From: JAHEEL01 sp963715255
GTDB taxonomy: Bacteria > Actinomycetota > Acidimicrobiia > Spongiisociales > UBA5794
Assembly: GCA_963715255.1 (NCBI GenBank)
Contig: CAVQRN010000006.1
Coordinates: forward strand, 128,404 to 192,403
DNA: 64,000 nt
Reading direction: 5' to 3'
In this document: positions 37,826 through 46,734 of the stretch, piece by piece
Layout of the letters: each line of letters opens with the position of its first letter
Numbering within the stretch: the stretch's first letter is position 1
Notes under the pieces: generated by a model
Databases searched by the model: none
Seen by the model: only the letters and a program-made list of their open reading frames with translations
Told to the model about the DNA's origin: nothing
Program-made: the position numbers and the translations under genes

Positions 37826-38190
37826 AATCCACGGTTGGTGTCGTGGGGGAGACCACGCTTCTCCTGTCCCCCCGACCGGAGGGCGGGGGGAAGCGAGGAG
37901 CTTGCGACGAGCAGGGGGGCCACCGGCGAGTTCGCACCGGCGCATCCGCATCCGACCGTGATGAGGCCACAACGGCCCCCTCTGGCCTGCCGGCCATCTC
38001 CCCCACTGCGTGGGAGAGAGTGTCAGAAAGCCCCGCTCACACCTTCACCCGGATCGTGACCATCGGCAACACCTCGAAACCCGGCCCCACCATGAGACCC
38101 CGCCAGTGCATCCCACCACGAATCGCGGATCCAGGCTGCGTGGGGGGACGGCCCATGGCGAGCACTCCGCGGCCCTATCCGCTGAACCTC
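37826..38190 (-). repeat. Long non-coding repeat, copy 1 (inverted relative to copy 2)
   Basis: About 365 bp that matches 43,303-43,700 in opposite orientation with, by eye, about 85% identity. Shared blocks include CAGCGGATAGGGC, GGGGGAGATGGCCGGCAGGC, GGGCCGTTTTGGCCTCATCA (one substitution here) and CCAACCGTGGATT. Frames are open in several registers, but none resembles a protein. The adjacent 37,640-37,825 carries a more degraded, partly repeating block. Confidence 0.8.
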
Positions 38191-38220
38191 TGAGTACCGG
38201 TACCCACCACCCGGTACTCA
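38191..38220. repeat. Palindrome at the edge of the long repeat
   Basis: Perfect 10-bp arms TGAGTACCGG / CCGGTACTCA around a 10-nt loop, joining the long repeat to the 158-bp tandem array. A related GGTACTCAGTACC lies at the matching edge of copy 2, just after livF. Confidence 0.75.
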
Positions 38221-38656
38221 GAACAACAGCGGGCGAGATCACGAGGCAGAAACTGCCACGATCCACGGAGCAAGGTCGAGGCCGGGGAGGACTCGACCGA
38301 AGCAAAACTCACCGCTGGCGGAGATGCAGGGAATCGAACCTTCTCCACTCGCCGAAGCCACACCCGGACACACCCACAGAACAACAGCGGGCGAGATCAC
38401 GAGGCAGAAACTGTCACGATCCACGGAGCAAGGTCGAGGCCGGGGAGGACTCGACCGAAGCAAAACTCACCGCTGGCGGAGATGCAGGGAATCGAACCTT
38501 CTCCACTCGCCGAAGCCACACCCGGACACACCCACAGAACAACAGCGGGCGAGATCACGAGGCAGACACTGCCACGATCCACGGAGCAAGGTCGAGGCCG
38601 GGGAGGACTCGACCGAAGCAAAACTCACCGCTGGCGGAGATGCAGGGAATCGAACC
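38221..38656 (-). repeat. 158-bp tandem array containing the tRNA-Sec 3' end
   Basis: Units start at 38,221, 38,379 and 38,537 (period 158). Each contains the last 25 bases of the tRNA-Sec gene (T-arm 3' part, acceptor and CCA) at 38,316-38,340, 38,474-38,498 and 38,632-38,656; only the last continues into a full tRNA. On the minus strand the order is complete tRNA-Sec, 133-bp spacer, truncated tRNA end, spacer, truncated tRNA end, spacer. Units are nearly identical, so the array is recent or kept homogeneous. Confidence 0.9.
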
Positions 38657-38726
38657 CCTCGGGCCGCAATGCAACCCGACACCGGTGTTGAAGACCGGGG
38701 AACCCACCAGGCGTCCGGACACCTCC
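38632..38726 (-). tRNA. selC: tRNA-Sec (anticodon TCA)
   Basis: A 95-nt tRNA read on the minus strand. It begins GGAGGTGT and ends GCATCTCC-G-CCA, giving the 8-bp acceptor stem typical of tRNA-Sec. The anticodon arm is CCGGT-CTTCAAC-ACCGG with anticodon TCA, the variable arm is long (CGGG...CCCG) and the T-arm holds GGTTCGATT. CCA is encoded. It reads UGA as selenocysteine, which fits the UGA-containing selD at 56,337. Confidence 0.95.
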
Positions 38727-38821
38727 GGGGATGAACTTACCGGAACGAGCGGCGCTCGGTATCCGGACGGTCATGCATGATCCGGAGGGCATTGGATTCT
38801 GGCTTCACTTGCCCGCCGAGT

Positions 38822-38873
38822 CGTTCCGCGGGCTGGCTGCGCCGCATACGGGGACTGCAACCCTGGGTACGCG
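38822..38873 (-). repeat. Gene-end repeat family A, copy 6
   Basis: On the minus strand it reads ACCCAGGGTTGCAGTCCCC, hairpin CCGT-AT-GCGG (one G-T pair), then CCCGCGGAACG. It starts 3 nt after the stop of the CBS gene at 38,876, in gene orientation. Confidence 0.83.
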
Positions 38874-38875
38874 TT

Positions 38876-39310
38876 CTAGGTGGTGATGTAGCGTTCGAGT
38901 TGGGTGATCATGTCATGCTGCTGGGCGATCATCGCCTTCACCACGTCGCCAATCGAGATCACTCCTGCGAGCCGACCGTCGTCGTCCAAGACCGGGAGGT
39001 GTCGAATCCGGTGCTCGGTCATCAACTCCATGCACTCGGCGACGGTCGACGCAGAACCGACCGTTCGGATCTCGGCCGTCATGATCTCCGAAACCCGGGT
39101 CTCCTTCGAGCCGCGCTCGAGGAGTTCCACGTTCCTCGCGTAGTCGCGCTCTGACAGGATCCCGACCAGGTCGTCTCCGTCAAGCACCAGGACCGCTCCG
39201 ATGTTGAGCTCAGCCATCGTCTCGAGCGCGTCGAAGACCGTGTCGTCGGGAGCGACCGACCACACGTCCGAACCCTTGACGTCAAGAATCCCGGTAACCA
39301 TCCGCTGCAT
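38876..39310 (-). CDS. Two-CBS-domain protein
   Basis: A 144-residue CBS-pair protein: first motif about residues 15-65 (GDDLVGILSERDYARNV), second about 80-130 (DGRLAGVISIGDVVKAMI). The ATG at 39,310 has GAAGGAGA upstream. It is divergent from livH and may act as a stand-alone nucleotide sensor. The short C-terminal helix could mediate oligomerisation. Confidence 0.85.
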   Translation of the reverse strand: MQRMVTGILDVKGSDVWSVAPDDTVFDALETMAELNIGAVLVLDGDDLVGILSERDYARNVELLERGSKETRVSEIMTAEIRTVGSASTVAECMELMTEHRIRHLPVLDDDGRLAGVISIGDVVKAMIAQQHDMITQLERYITT

Positions 39311-39414
39311 ATCGTCTCCTTCTCTTCCCAACGAACCTAGTCGAGGACCGCCGACCGCGCTGGATCTATCGATTTTGACATGGCAACTGCGAACACCCCT
39401 ACACTCGACCAATC

Positions 39415-40698
39415 GTGTCACGACGTGCCCGCTTCGCATGGTTCTGGCTCGCGGCGATCACGATCGTCGCGGTAACACCGTTCGCGTCTTTCGCGGCCGG
39501 CGAGTCGATCGGCGGCTCCCTCATTCAACGGCTCGGTGATGAGAGGCTTCCCGTCGAGGGAATCACCATCACCGTGATCCAGGACGGGACCGAGATCGGA
39601 ACCGGAGTGTCCGGAACCGACGGGAAATGGGAGATTCCTGTCCCGGGTGCCGGCATCTACCTGGTAAGACTCGAGACCTCGACCCTCCCCGAGGGCGTCG
39701 CACTCACCGACCCCGACAAGCAGGAGCTCTCGGATGTCGAGGTCCGCGACGGACAAGCCAAGAAGGTGATCTTCCCGCTCGGCGAAGGGACGTCCTCGAC
39801 GTTGCCGAGCTACGCACGAGTGGGAGCCCTCTTCATCTCCGGGCTCAAGCTGGGAGCGATCATTGCCCTCTCCGCCGTCGGTCTCTCCCTGGTGTTCGGC
39901 GTCACAGGCCTTGTCAACTTCGCCCATGCGGAGATGGTCACGCTCGGCGCCGTCGCCGCATACTTCTTCCATGGCTCAACCCTCGGTCCGCAGTGGCCGC
40001 TCGTGGTCGCGATCGTGCCGGCCATCCTCGTCGGTGCCGGATTTGGATGGTTGCAGGAGCGGGCACTGTGGCGACCGCTCCGGAACCGGCACACCGGTCT
40101 CATAGCAATGATGGTCGTCTCGATCGGACTCTCGTTCGCCCTCCGCAACCTCTTCCTCATCATCTTCGGCGGCGAACCGCGGGCCTACCCAGACTTCGCG
40201 GGACAGCCGCCGATCGAGCTTCTCGGCATCTCGATGGTCCCCAAGCAGCTCGCAACCATCGCCATCTCACTCATCGTGCTCGCCGGCGTCGGCCTCTTCC
40301 TTCAGCGCAGTCGCTCGGGGACCGCGATCCGCGCCGTCGCCGACGACGCGGACCTCGCCGAGTCATCCGGCATCAACGTCAACCAGATCATCCTCATCAC
40401 CTGGGTGCTGGCCGGTGGACTTGCCGCCCTCGGCGGAGTCTTCTTCGGACTCAACGAAGCGGTCCAATGGGACATGGGGTTCAAGCTTCTCCTCCTCATC
40501 TTCGCCGCGGTCGTGCTCGGCGGCCTTGGAACCGCCTACGGGGCCATGGTCGGCGGCTTCATCGTCGGCGTTGCGGTCGAAATGAGCACCCTCGTGTTCC
40601 CCAATGAGTTGAAGGCGGCAGTCGGCCTCGGCGTTCTCATCGTCATGCTGCTCATCAGACCACAGGGTCTCCTCGGCTCGAAGGAGCGGATCGGCTGA
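39415..40698 (+). CDS. livH: Branched-chain amino acid ABC permease LivH with N-terminal extracytoplasmic domain
   Basis: A 427-residue protein. A signal peptide (residues about 7-27) is followed by a beta-sandwich domain like the carboxypeptidase regulatory domain (about 33-125, with GTGVSGTDGKWEIPVPGAGIYLVRLET in parts), then a complete LivH permease with about eight spans (GLVNFAHAEMVTLG, then RAVADDADLAESSGINV). The extra domain would face outside and might contact the binding protein. GTG start at 39,415. The stop overlaps livM by 1 nt. Confidence 0.9.
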   Translation: MSRRARFAWFWLAAITIVAVTPFASFAAGESIGGSLIQRLGDERLPVEGITITVIQDGTEIGTGVSGTDGKWEIPVPGAGIYLVRLETSTLPEGVALTDPDKQELSDVEVRDGQAKKVIFPLGEGTSSTLPSYARVGALFISGLKLGAIIALSAVGLSLVFGVTGLVNFAHAEMVTLGAVAAYFFHGSTLGPQWPLVVAIVPAILVGAGFGWLQERALWRPLRNRHTGLIAMMVVSIGLSFALRNLFLIIFGGEPRAYPDFAGQPPIELLGISMVPKQLATIAISLIVLAGVGLFLQRSRSGTAIRAVADDADLAESSGINVNQIILITWVLAGGLAALGGVFFGLNEAVQWDMGFKLLLLIFAAVVLGGLGTAYGAMVGGFIVGVAVEMSTLVFPNELKAAVGLGVLIVMLLIRPQGLLGSKERIG

Positions 40699-41690
40699 TG
40701 GACTGGGCAAACATCCTCGTTGACGGCATCCTCTCCACGATCGGTCCGATCACTGCAGCGTATGCAATCTCCGCGATCGGACTGAATCTCCAGTTCGGCT
40801 ACGCCGGTCTCCTGAATTTCGGCCACGTCGCATTCATGCTCGTCGGCGCCTATGGGACCGCGATCACCGTCGACTTCGGTGCGCCGCTGTGGCTCGGCGT
40901 CATCGTTGGCATTGTCGCCGCGGCTCTCCTCGGCTTGCTCCTTGGCCTACCGACACTTCGCCTGCGCGCTGACTACCTGGCGATCACAACCATTGCGGCC
41001 GCGGAGGTGATTCGTCTCCTCGTCCGGTCGAATTGGGCACAGCCGCTCACCAATGGGGTCTTCGGCATCCAGGGATTCGCCGACTCGTTCTTCAATCTCA
41101 ACCCGTTCCCCGCGTCTCAGATCTACGGCATCGGAAGTCTCGTCGTGACCGGCCGCAAGCTGTGGGTGATGATCATCGGCTGGACCGTCGCAGCAATCAT
41201 CACACTGTTCGTCCGACGCCTCATCAAGAGCCCATGGGGCAGGGTATTGAAGGCCATCAGGGAGGACGAAGACGCCACGATTTCGCTCGGCAAGAACGTC
41301 TTCGCCTACAAGCTCCAGGCACTGATGATCGGCGGTGCGATCGCAGGCATCGCAGGAATCCTCCTCGCCGTCGAACAGCAGAACGTAACCCCCGACGCCT
41401 ATCTTCCGAAGATCACATTCATCCTCTACGTCATCGTCATCCTTGGCGGTGCAGGCACGATTCTCGGACCGATCGTCGGGGCCATAGCCTTCCAGTTCAT
41501 GTTCTTCACCATCGACGCCCTCATGGTCAGTGCACAGGCCAACGTCGGGTGGGTGGGCGACCTCCTGACACCTGCTGCGGCCGGTCAGATCAAGCTCGTA
41601 CTGGTCGGCATCGGGATGATGGTCCTCATGATCTTCCGGCCCCAGGGCATCCTCGGGAATAGGGAGGAGGTGCTCATCGATGAACGTTGA
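40698..41690 (+). CDS. livM: Branched-chain amino acid ABC permease LivM
   Basis: A 330-residue permease with about nine spans. Family landmarks are GYAGLLNFGHVAFMLVGAYG, RLRADYLAITTIAAAEVIRL and AIREDEDATISLGKNVFAYK, each seen in full register (quoted here in parts by position 30-60, 90-110 and 190-210). It begins at the last base of livH's stop and overlaps livG by 11 nt. Confidence 0.92.
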   Translation: MDWANILVDGILSTIGPITAAYAISAIGLNLQFGYAGLLNFGHVAFMLVGAYGTAITVDFGAPLWLGVIVGIVAAALLGLLLGLPTLRLRADYLAITTIAAAEVIRLLVRSNWAQPLTNGVFGIQGFADSFFNLNPFPASQIYGIGSLVVTGRKLWVMIIGWTVAAIITLFVRRLIKSPWGRVLKAIREDEDATISLGKNVFAYKLQALMIGGAIAGIAGILLAVEQQNVTPDAYLPKITFILYVIVILGGAGTILGPIVGAIAFQFMFFTIDALMVSAQANVGWVGDLLTPAAAGQIKLVLVGIGMMVLMIFRPQGILGNREEVLIDER

Positions 41691-42507
41691 TCACCCCATG
41701 TCCGGTGTCGCCCCGGAACCCGGCGTCCACAAACCCGACCCGGTCCTCGTTGCACGAGGCCTACGGCGGTCGTTCGGTGGTCTCGATGCCGTCGACGTCG
41801 ACCACCTCGAGATCCAACGGCACACGGTGACGTCCCTCATCGGACCGAACGGGGCCGGCAAGACGACGCTCTTCAACCTCCTCACCGGCTTCGACAAGCC
41901 AAGCGCCGGCGAGTGGCATCTCAACAACGGATCACTCGCCGGGATCGCTGCGTTCCAGGTCACGCGACGCGGGATGGTTCGGACGTTCCAGCTCACTCGC
42001 TCCCTTGGCCGGCTGACGGTGATGGACAACATGCTCGTCGCAACGAAGGACCACGCGGGGGAGAGTCTCTGGGGGGCGATCACGGGTGGGTGGCGCATCA
42101 CCGAGCAAGCCAATGAAGAACGGGCGATCGACCTCCTCGAACGGTTCGGTCTCGATCACATGGCCGAAGAGTTCGCAGGAGGGCTCTCGGGTGGCCAGAG
42201 AAAACTCCTCGAAATGGCCAGGGCGCTCATGATGGAACCGGAGGTCGTCATGCTCGACGAACCGATGGCCGGCGTGAACCCCGTACTCACCCAGTCGCTA
42301 CTCACACACATCACCGGTCTCCACGACAGTGGTAAGACCGTCATCTTCATTGAGCACGACATGGATGTCGTCCAGGAGATTTCCGACTGGGTCGTTGTCA
42401 TGGCCCAGGGTCGTGTGATTGCCGAGGGACCGCCGGGGGTCATCGCCCAGAACCGGGCCGTGATCGATGCCTACCTCGGAGAGCACCACGGGGAGGCAGC
42501 CACATGA
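41680..42507 (+). CDS. livG: Branched-chain amino acid ABC ATP-binding protein LivG
   Basis: A 275-residue ATPase: Walker A GPNGAGKTTLFNLLTG, signature LSGGQRKLLEMARAL, Walker B VVMLDEPMAGVNP and the C-terminal LivG-type tail with GPPGVIAQNRAVIDAYLG. The ATG at 41,680 overlaps livM by 11 nt; the stop overlaps livF by 4 nt. Confidence 0.93.
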   Translation: MNVDHPMSGVAPEPGVHKPDPVLVARGLRRSFGGLDAVDVDHLEIQRHTVTSLIGPNGAGKTTLFNLLTGFDKPSAGEWHLNNGSLAGIAAFQVTRRGMVRTFQLTRSLGRLTVMDNMLVATKDHAGESLWGAITGGWRITEQANEERAIDLLERFGLDHMAEEFAGGLSGGQRKLLEMARALMMEPEVVMLDEPMAGVNPVLTQSLLTHITGLHDSGKTVIFIEHDMDVVQEISDWVVVMAQGRVIAEGPPGVIAQNRAVIDAYLGEHHGEAAT

Positions 42508-43232
42508 CCGACCAACTCCTCATCGCCGATGGTGTTGTCGCCGGATATCTTCCCGGAGTCGACATCTTCCGCGGCGTGGACCTCACCCTCGGCGACGGGG
42601 AACTGATCGGGATCATCGGACCGAACGGTGCGGGCAAGTCGACGCTCGTCAAGGCGATCTTCGGTCTGGTCTCGGTTCGCAAGGGCCTCGTGACCCTCAG
42701 GGGCAACGACATCTCAAATCTCCCCGCACACGAACTCGTGGCCCTCGGTGTCGGGTATGTGCCGCAGCGGGAGAACGTGTTCCCATCGCTGACGGTCGAA
42801 GACAATCTCCGCATGGGGCTCTACCTGGAACCGAAGGCATGGGCCCGGCGGCTGGCAGCGGTCGTAGAGATCTTCCCCCTTCTCGCCGACCGATCCGATC
42901 AGCGCGCCGGCTACCTGTCGGGCGGGGAACGCCAGATGGTCGCAATCGGACGAGCGCTGATGATGGACCCGTCGGTTCTTCTCCTCGACGAACCCTCTGC
43001 CGGTCTTTCGCCAGCCAACCAGGACCTCGTGTTCGAGCGGATTCGCGACATCGCCGACTCCGGCGTGTCGATCATCATGGTCGAGCAGAATGCCCGGCGA
43101 TGCCTTCAGATCGCGGACCGTGCCTACGTCCTCGACCAGGGACAGAACGCCCACACCGGAGCGGGACGAGATCTCCTCCACGATCCGAAGGTCATCGACC
43201 TGTATCTAGGAACCCTCGGTCGGGTCGAGTGA
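42504..43232 (+). CDS. livF: Branched-chain amino acid ABC ATP-binding protein LivF
   Basis: A 242-residue ATPase: Walker A GPNGAGKSTLVKAIFG, GYVPQRENVFPSLTVEDNL, signature LSGGERQMVAIGRAL and Walker B VLLLDEPSAGLSP. It closes the livHMGF operon. The long repeat copy 2 starts just after its stop; the binding protein lies beyond it on the other strand. Confidence 0.93.
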   Translation: MTDQLLIADGVVAGYLPGVDIFRGVDLTLGDGELIGIIGPNGAGKSTLVKAIFGLVSVRKGLVTLRGNDISNLPAHELVALGVGYVPQRENVFPSLTVEDNLRMGLYLEPKAWARRLAAVVEIFPLLADRSDQRAGYLSGGERQMVAIGRALMMDPSVLLLDEPSAGLSPANQDLVFERIRDIADSGVSIIMVEQNARRCLQIADRAYVLDQGQNAHTGAGRDLLHDPKVIDLYLGTLGRVE

Positions 43233-43302
43233 TCACAGGTACTCAGTACCGGCCACAAACCGCCACCGATGTCCTGTCCTTGCGGTTCGCCGGTACCCGG
43301 GG

Positions 43303-43700
43303 GCTCAGCGGATAGGGCAGATTCGGCAGTAACGAAGCGACGTTCATCCATCCCATCGCTGCGCCTGGATCCGCGGTTTGTCGTCGGGTTCGCTGGCGGG
43401 GTCTCACGGTGGGACCGGGTTTCGAGATGCTGCCGACGATCACGATCCGGGTGAAGGTGTGATCAGGGCTCTCTGACACGCTCCCCCACGCAGTGGGGGA
43501 GATGGCCGGCAGGCCAGAGGGGGCCGTTTTGGCCTCATCACGGTCGGATGCAGACGCGCCGGTGCGAACTCGCAGGTGGCCCCCCTGCTCGTCGAGAACA
43601 CCCCCCTGCTCGTCGCACGCCCCTCGCGTTCCCCCGCCGTTCCGTCGGGGGGGACAGGAGAGGCGTGGTCTCTCCCACGTCACCAACCGTGGATTGAAGC
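43303..43700 (+). repeat. Long non-coding repeat, copy 2
   Basis: Inverted partner of 37,826-38,190, with the same blocks in the same order on the opposite strand. It contains a short internal duplication (CCCCCCTGCTCGTCG occurs twice, near 43,578 and 43,601). Together the copies bracket tRNA-Sec, the CBS gene and livHMGF. Confidence 0.8.
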
Positions 43701-43738
43701 TGCGTGGGGGCACGGATGACGCCAAGCCTCTCACCAAA

Positions 43739-43774
43739 TGGAGTGGGGTCCGGCATCTGCCGGACCCCACTCCA
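43739..43774. terminator. Strong hairpin terminator after the Liv binding-protein gene
   Basis: Perfect 17-bp inverted repeat TGGAGTGGGGTCCGGCA / TGCCGGACCCCACTCCA with a 2-nt loop, 22 nt past the stop of the minus-strand livJ-like gene. There is no long U-run on either side, as often in high-GC actinobacteria. Confidence 0.8.
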
Positions 43775-43796
43775 TTCTTGGTTGGTTGCGACTGGG

Positions 43797-45137
43797 TCAG
43801 CTGGCGACGATTTGTTCGAGGGTCGTCGTGTTGCCTTCGGCGTCATACAAGAAGACGTCGTAGGTGCCGATTCCCGGTTCGTTACTCGCACCGAAATCGA
43901 GGGGACCCGAAGCACCGTCATAGTCGATGTCCTTGCCCTCCATCAACAAGTTGAAGCACTCTTCGAACATCGAGCACTTCTCCCCGCCCTTGGTCACATT
44001 CTCGATCTCAGTGACAAACACGGCAGGATCGGCACTCTGAGCAGCCTGCGCCGCGAGCACCATCACCATCAGACAGTCATAATCCTGCGCCGAGAAGATC
44101 GTCGGCGTACCAGGGAACGCCGCCTCGAACCGCGCCGGGAACGTCGCCTCGCCATTCGCCGGCGACGCCGACGGAGCCGTACCCTTGATCCCGTCAAGGA
44201 GCGCAACATTGCCGCCGACCTGATCCGAACCGACCGTGTCCTTGAACCCGTCGGCCACATACACCTGACCCTCGAAACCCGCACCAGCGAGATCGAGCAG
44301 GAGCTGACCACCCTCCTCAAACGTGATCATCACCAGCGTGTCAGCGCCACTGGCCACAACCGCCTGAGCCTCAGTCGCAAACGAACCAGCCTTCGGATCG
44401 TACGACTCGGCAAGAACAACAACATCACTCAACTCAGCGGCGACAAGCTCACCGAAACCAACGCCGTACTCGTCATTACGCCACAACACCGCCACCGCCG
44501 TCGGCGCATCCCCAGCAACAACATCGGCAAGGGCAGGGCCCTGCAGATTATCCGAAGGAGCGGTACGGAAATAGTACGGGTCGTAATCACTCGAACTCAA
44601 CGCCGCAGCAGTATTCGACCCCGAACACATCGCGACCTGACTCGACTGCACCTTGTCAACAATCGACAGCGAAACACCCGAAGCCGCAGCCCCGATAATC
44701 CCGGCATAGTCACCCGTCAGATACTTATCCACCGTCGCCGAAGCGATATTCGGATCCGTCCCCGAATCACCGTAATCGACACTGACCAAACCATCAGACA
44801 CGGCATTGATCTCATCAACACCCATCTTGATCGGATTCTCGAGCGCCTCAATGATCGAAGCGAGCTGCCCCGTCTGAGGAAGGACCGTCCCGATCCTGAT
44901 CGGAACCGGCGCAAACGCCACCCCACCCGTCGTCGTCGTCTCCTCAACCGTCGTCGTCGTCTCCTCAACCGTCGTCGTCGTCTCTTCGACCGATGTGGTC
45001 GTGGAGTCCCCGGCCGTTGTCGTCGTTGCAGCAACATCGTCGTCTCCGCCGGAATTCACGGCGATGACGATGACGATGATCACGGCAACGGCAGCAACAA
45101 GGATCCACGGAAGCCACTTCCGCAGGTTGTCGTTCAT
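43797..45137 (-). CDS. livJ: Branched-chain amino acid ABC transporter binding protein (LivJ/LivK type)
   Basis: A 446-residue type I periplasmic binding protein (IGTVLPQTGQLASIIEAL, then ... SQVAMCSGSNTA, SAQDYDCLMVMVLAAQA in parts). Instead of a lipobox it has an N-terminal membrane anchor (residues about 9-30), then a linker with three VEETTTT repeats coded by 21-bp tandem repeats. The ATG at 45,137 follows GGAGGCAAAACA. It is convergent with livHMGF across the repeat, so it is separately transcribed but almost certainly serves that importer. Confidence 0.9.
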   Translation of the reverse strand: MNDNLRKWLPWILVAAVAVIIVIVIAVNSGGDDDVAATTTTAGDSTTTSVEETTTTVEETTTTVEETTTTGGVAFAPVPIRIGTVLPQTGQLASIIEALENPIKMGVDEINAVSDGLVSVDYGDSGTDPNIASATVDKYLTGDYAGIIGAAASGVSLSIVDKVQSSQVAMCSGSNTAAALSSSDYDPYYFRTAPSDNLQGPALADVVAGDAPTAVAVLWRNDEYGVGFGELVAAELSDVVVLAESYDPKAGSFATEAQAVVASGADTLVMITFEEGGQLLLDLAGAGFEGQVYVADGFKDTVGSDQVGGNVALLDGIKGTAPSASPANGEATFPARFEAAFPGTPTIFSAQDYDCLMVMVLAAQAAQSADPAVFVTEIENVTKGGEKCSMFEECFNLLMEGKDIDYDGASGPLDFGASNEPGIGTYDVFLYDAEGNTTTLEQIVAS

Positions 45138-45370
45138 TGTTTTGCCTCCAAAGTGAGTCACCCTAGATAACCAGGAACCCCGGACGAGTGCCGGGGTGCA
45201 CAGGAAGATAGGCAGGAAACCCCATATTGTGCAAGGGAAAGGTCAGATACGACACATGAGAGACAAGATACGAGACCCCGGATGCCGGACCCGAGGGGTG
45301 TCCACCGGCGGCCGATCCTCGCAAGCAGACAATCGGTGCCCGAGATCCACGAGTCCGGCATAATCCCCTC

Positions 45371-46695
45371 ATGACCGATCGTTCTGAATCCCACGTTGGA
45401 CGCAGTGGACGTCGCCTCACCGCGTCGGTCACCGACCTCGATGTCGTTCGCCAGCGGGCATTGCTCATCGGGTTGGTGCGCGACGGCGGCGGAGTCGCAG
45501 AAGGAGACCGGAGCCTCGGGGAACTCGAACTGCTCACCGACACGGCGGGCTCAGACCCGGTCGAAGCAGTATCTCGTCCGACGCGGTCGGCCGGATCCAG
45601 CAACGTTCATCGGGAAGGGCAAGCTCTCCGAACTAGTCGCCGAGTCGCACATGCTCGATATCGACGTGGTCGTGTTCGACAACGAACTCTCGCCGGCTCA
45701 ACAACGCAATCTCCAGCAGGCGTTCGAGTGCGATGTCGTCGACCGGGTCGCTCTGATCCTCGACATCTTCGCTCAACACGCTCACACCCACGAGGGTCGT
45801 CTCCAGGTGGAACTCGCCCAGCACCGCTACCGCCTTCCGCGTCTCCGAGGCAAGGGGGTCGAACTCTCCCGACTCGGCGCCGGGATCGGGACTCGGGGCC
45901 CGGGGAGAGACCAAGCTCGAGACCGACCGACGTCGGATCCTTGATCGGGTCTCCAAGATCGAGCGGGAATTGAAGGAAGCGAGCCGGTCGCGAGATACGA
46001 GGGCGAAGTCTCGGAAACGCTCAGGCCTCCCCATGGCCGCCATCGTGGGCTACACGAACGCCGGGAAGTCGACGCTCTTCAACCGCCTTACGGATGCACA
46101 CGTCCTCGTCGAAGACCGTCTCTTCGCGACGCTCGGATCCACGGTTCGCAGGCTCGACCTACCCGATGGGCACCGCGCCCTGATGTCGGACACGGTCGGC
46201 TTCGTCCGGAGACTCCCGCATGAACTTGTCGAAGCTTTCCGCTCAACACTCGACGAAGCCGCCGAGGCGGATCTGCTCGTTCACGTCGTCGATGCCGCCG
46301 ATCCCGATCCGGACGGACAGATCGCAGCCGTTCGCGATGTACTCAACGAGATCGGGGCAGCAGAGATCCCGGAGATCCTCGTGTTCAACAAGATCGACGT
46401 GACAGAGCCGGCCGTCGTTCAGAGACTCCTCACCGTCTACGAGGGGTCCGTCGCGGTATCCGCACTGACCGGCAAGGACACCGACAGCGTCACCGCAGCG
46501 ATCGTCGACGGCCTCGAAGCCGTCACCACCACGGTGGATCTCCTGATCCCGTACGATCGTGGGGACCTCGTAGCGACGCTGCACGATGTCGGTGAAGTCC
46601 TCAACGAGCAACATGCCGAAGCGGGAACCGAGATCACGGTGCGCCTCCCCGGCCCAACGGCAGAGAGATTCGCCGACTTCAATCGCTTGCGATAG
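45371..46695 (+). CDS. hflX: GTPase HflX, two frameshifts
   Basis: Ribosome-associated GTPase that splits stalled or stressed ribosomes. Three frames join: 45,371-45,571, then 45,571-45,901 (ATFIGKGKLSEL, VVVFDNELSPAQQRNLQ, RLPRLRGKGVELSRLGAGIGTRGPG in parts), then to 46,695 with GETKLETDRRRI, G1 VGYTNAGKSTLFN, G3 DTVGFVRRLPHELVEAF and G4 FNKIDV. Each break looks like one extra base, the second within a GGGG run. Corrected length is about 440 residues, normal for HflX. Confidence 0.9.
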
Positions 46696-46718
46696 GGGAC
46701 AAGCAGGCGGTCCCCTAT
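46692..46718. terminator. Bidirectional hairpin between hflX and phoH2
   Basis: Inverted repeat ATAGGGGAC / GTCCCCTAT with a 9-nt loop, overlapping the hflX stop and lying 17 nt from the convergent phoH2 stop. Confidence 0.7.
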
Positions 46719-46734
46719 CCCTGTTTGCCGTCGT

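Noticed and set aside
37640..38210. Pro/Arg/Ser-rich proteins in the long repeat
   Set aside because: Several frames are open at once, the sequence recurs as an inverted non-coding repeat, and no frame is conserved between the copies.
38221..38656. CRISPR-like array
   Set aside because: The repeats are 158 bp with no short-repeat/variable-spacer pattern and no cas genes; the units are near-identical throughout.
43704..45170. 488-codon open frame opposite the Liv binding-protein gene
   Set aside because: Its translation is extremely Arg/His-rich and without family features. It is a GC-driven shadow of the minus-strand gene, which has clear binding-protein motifs.
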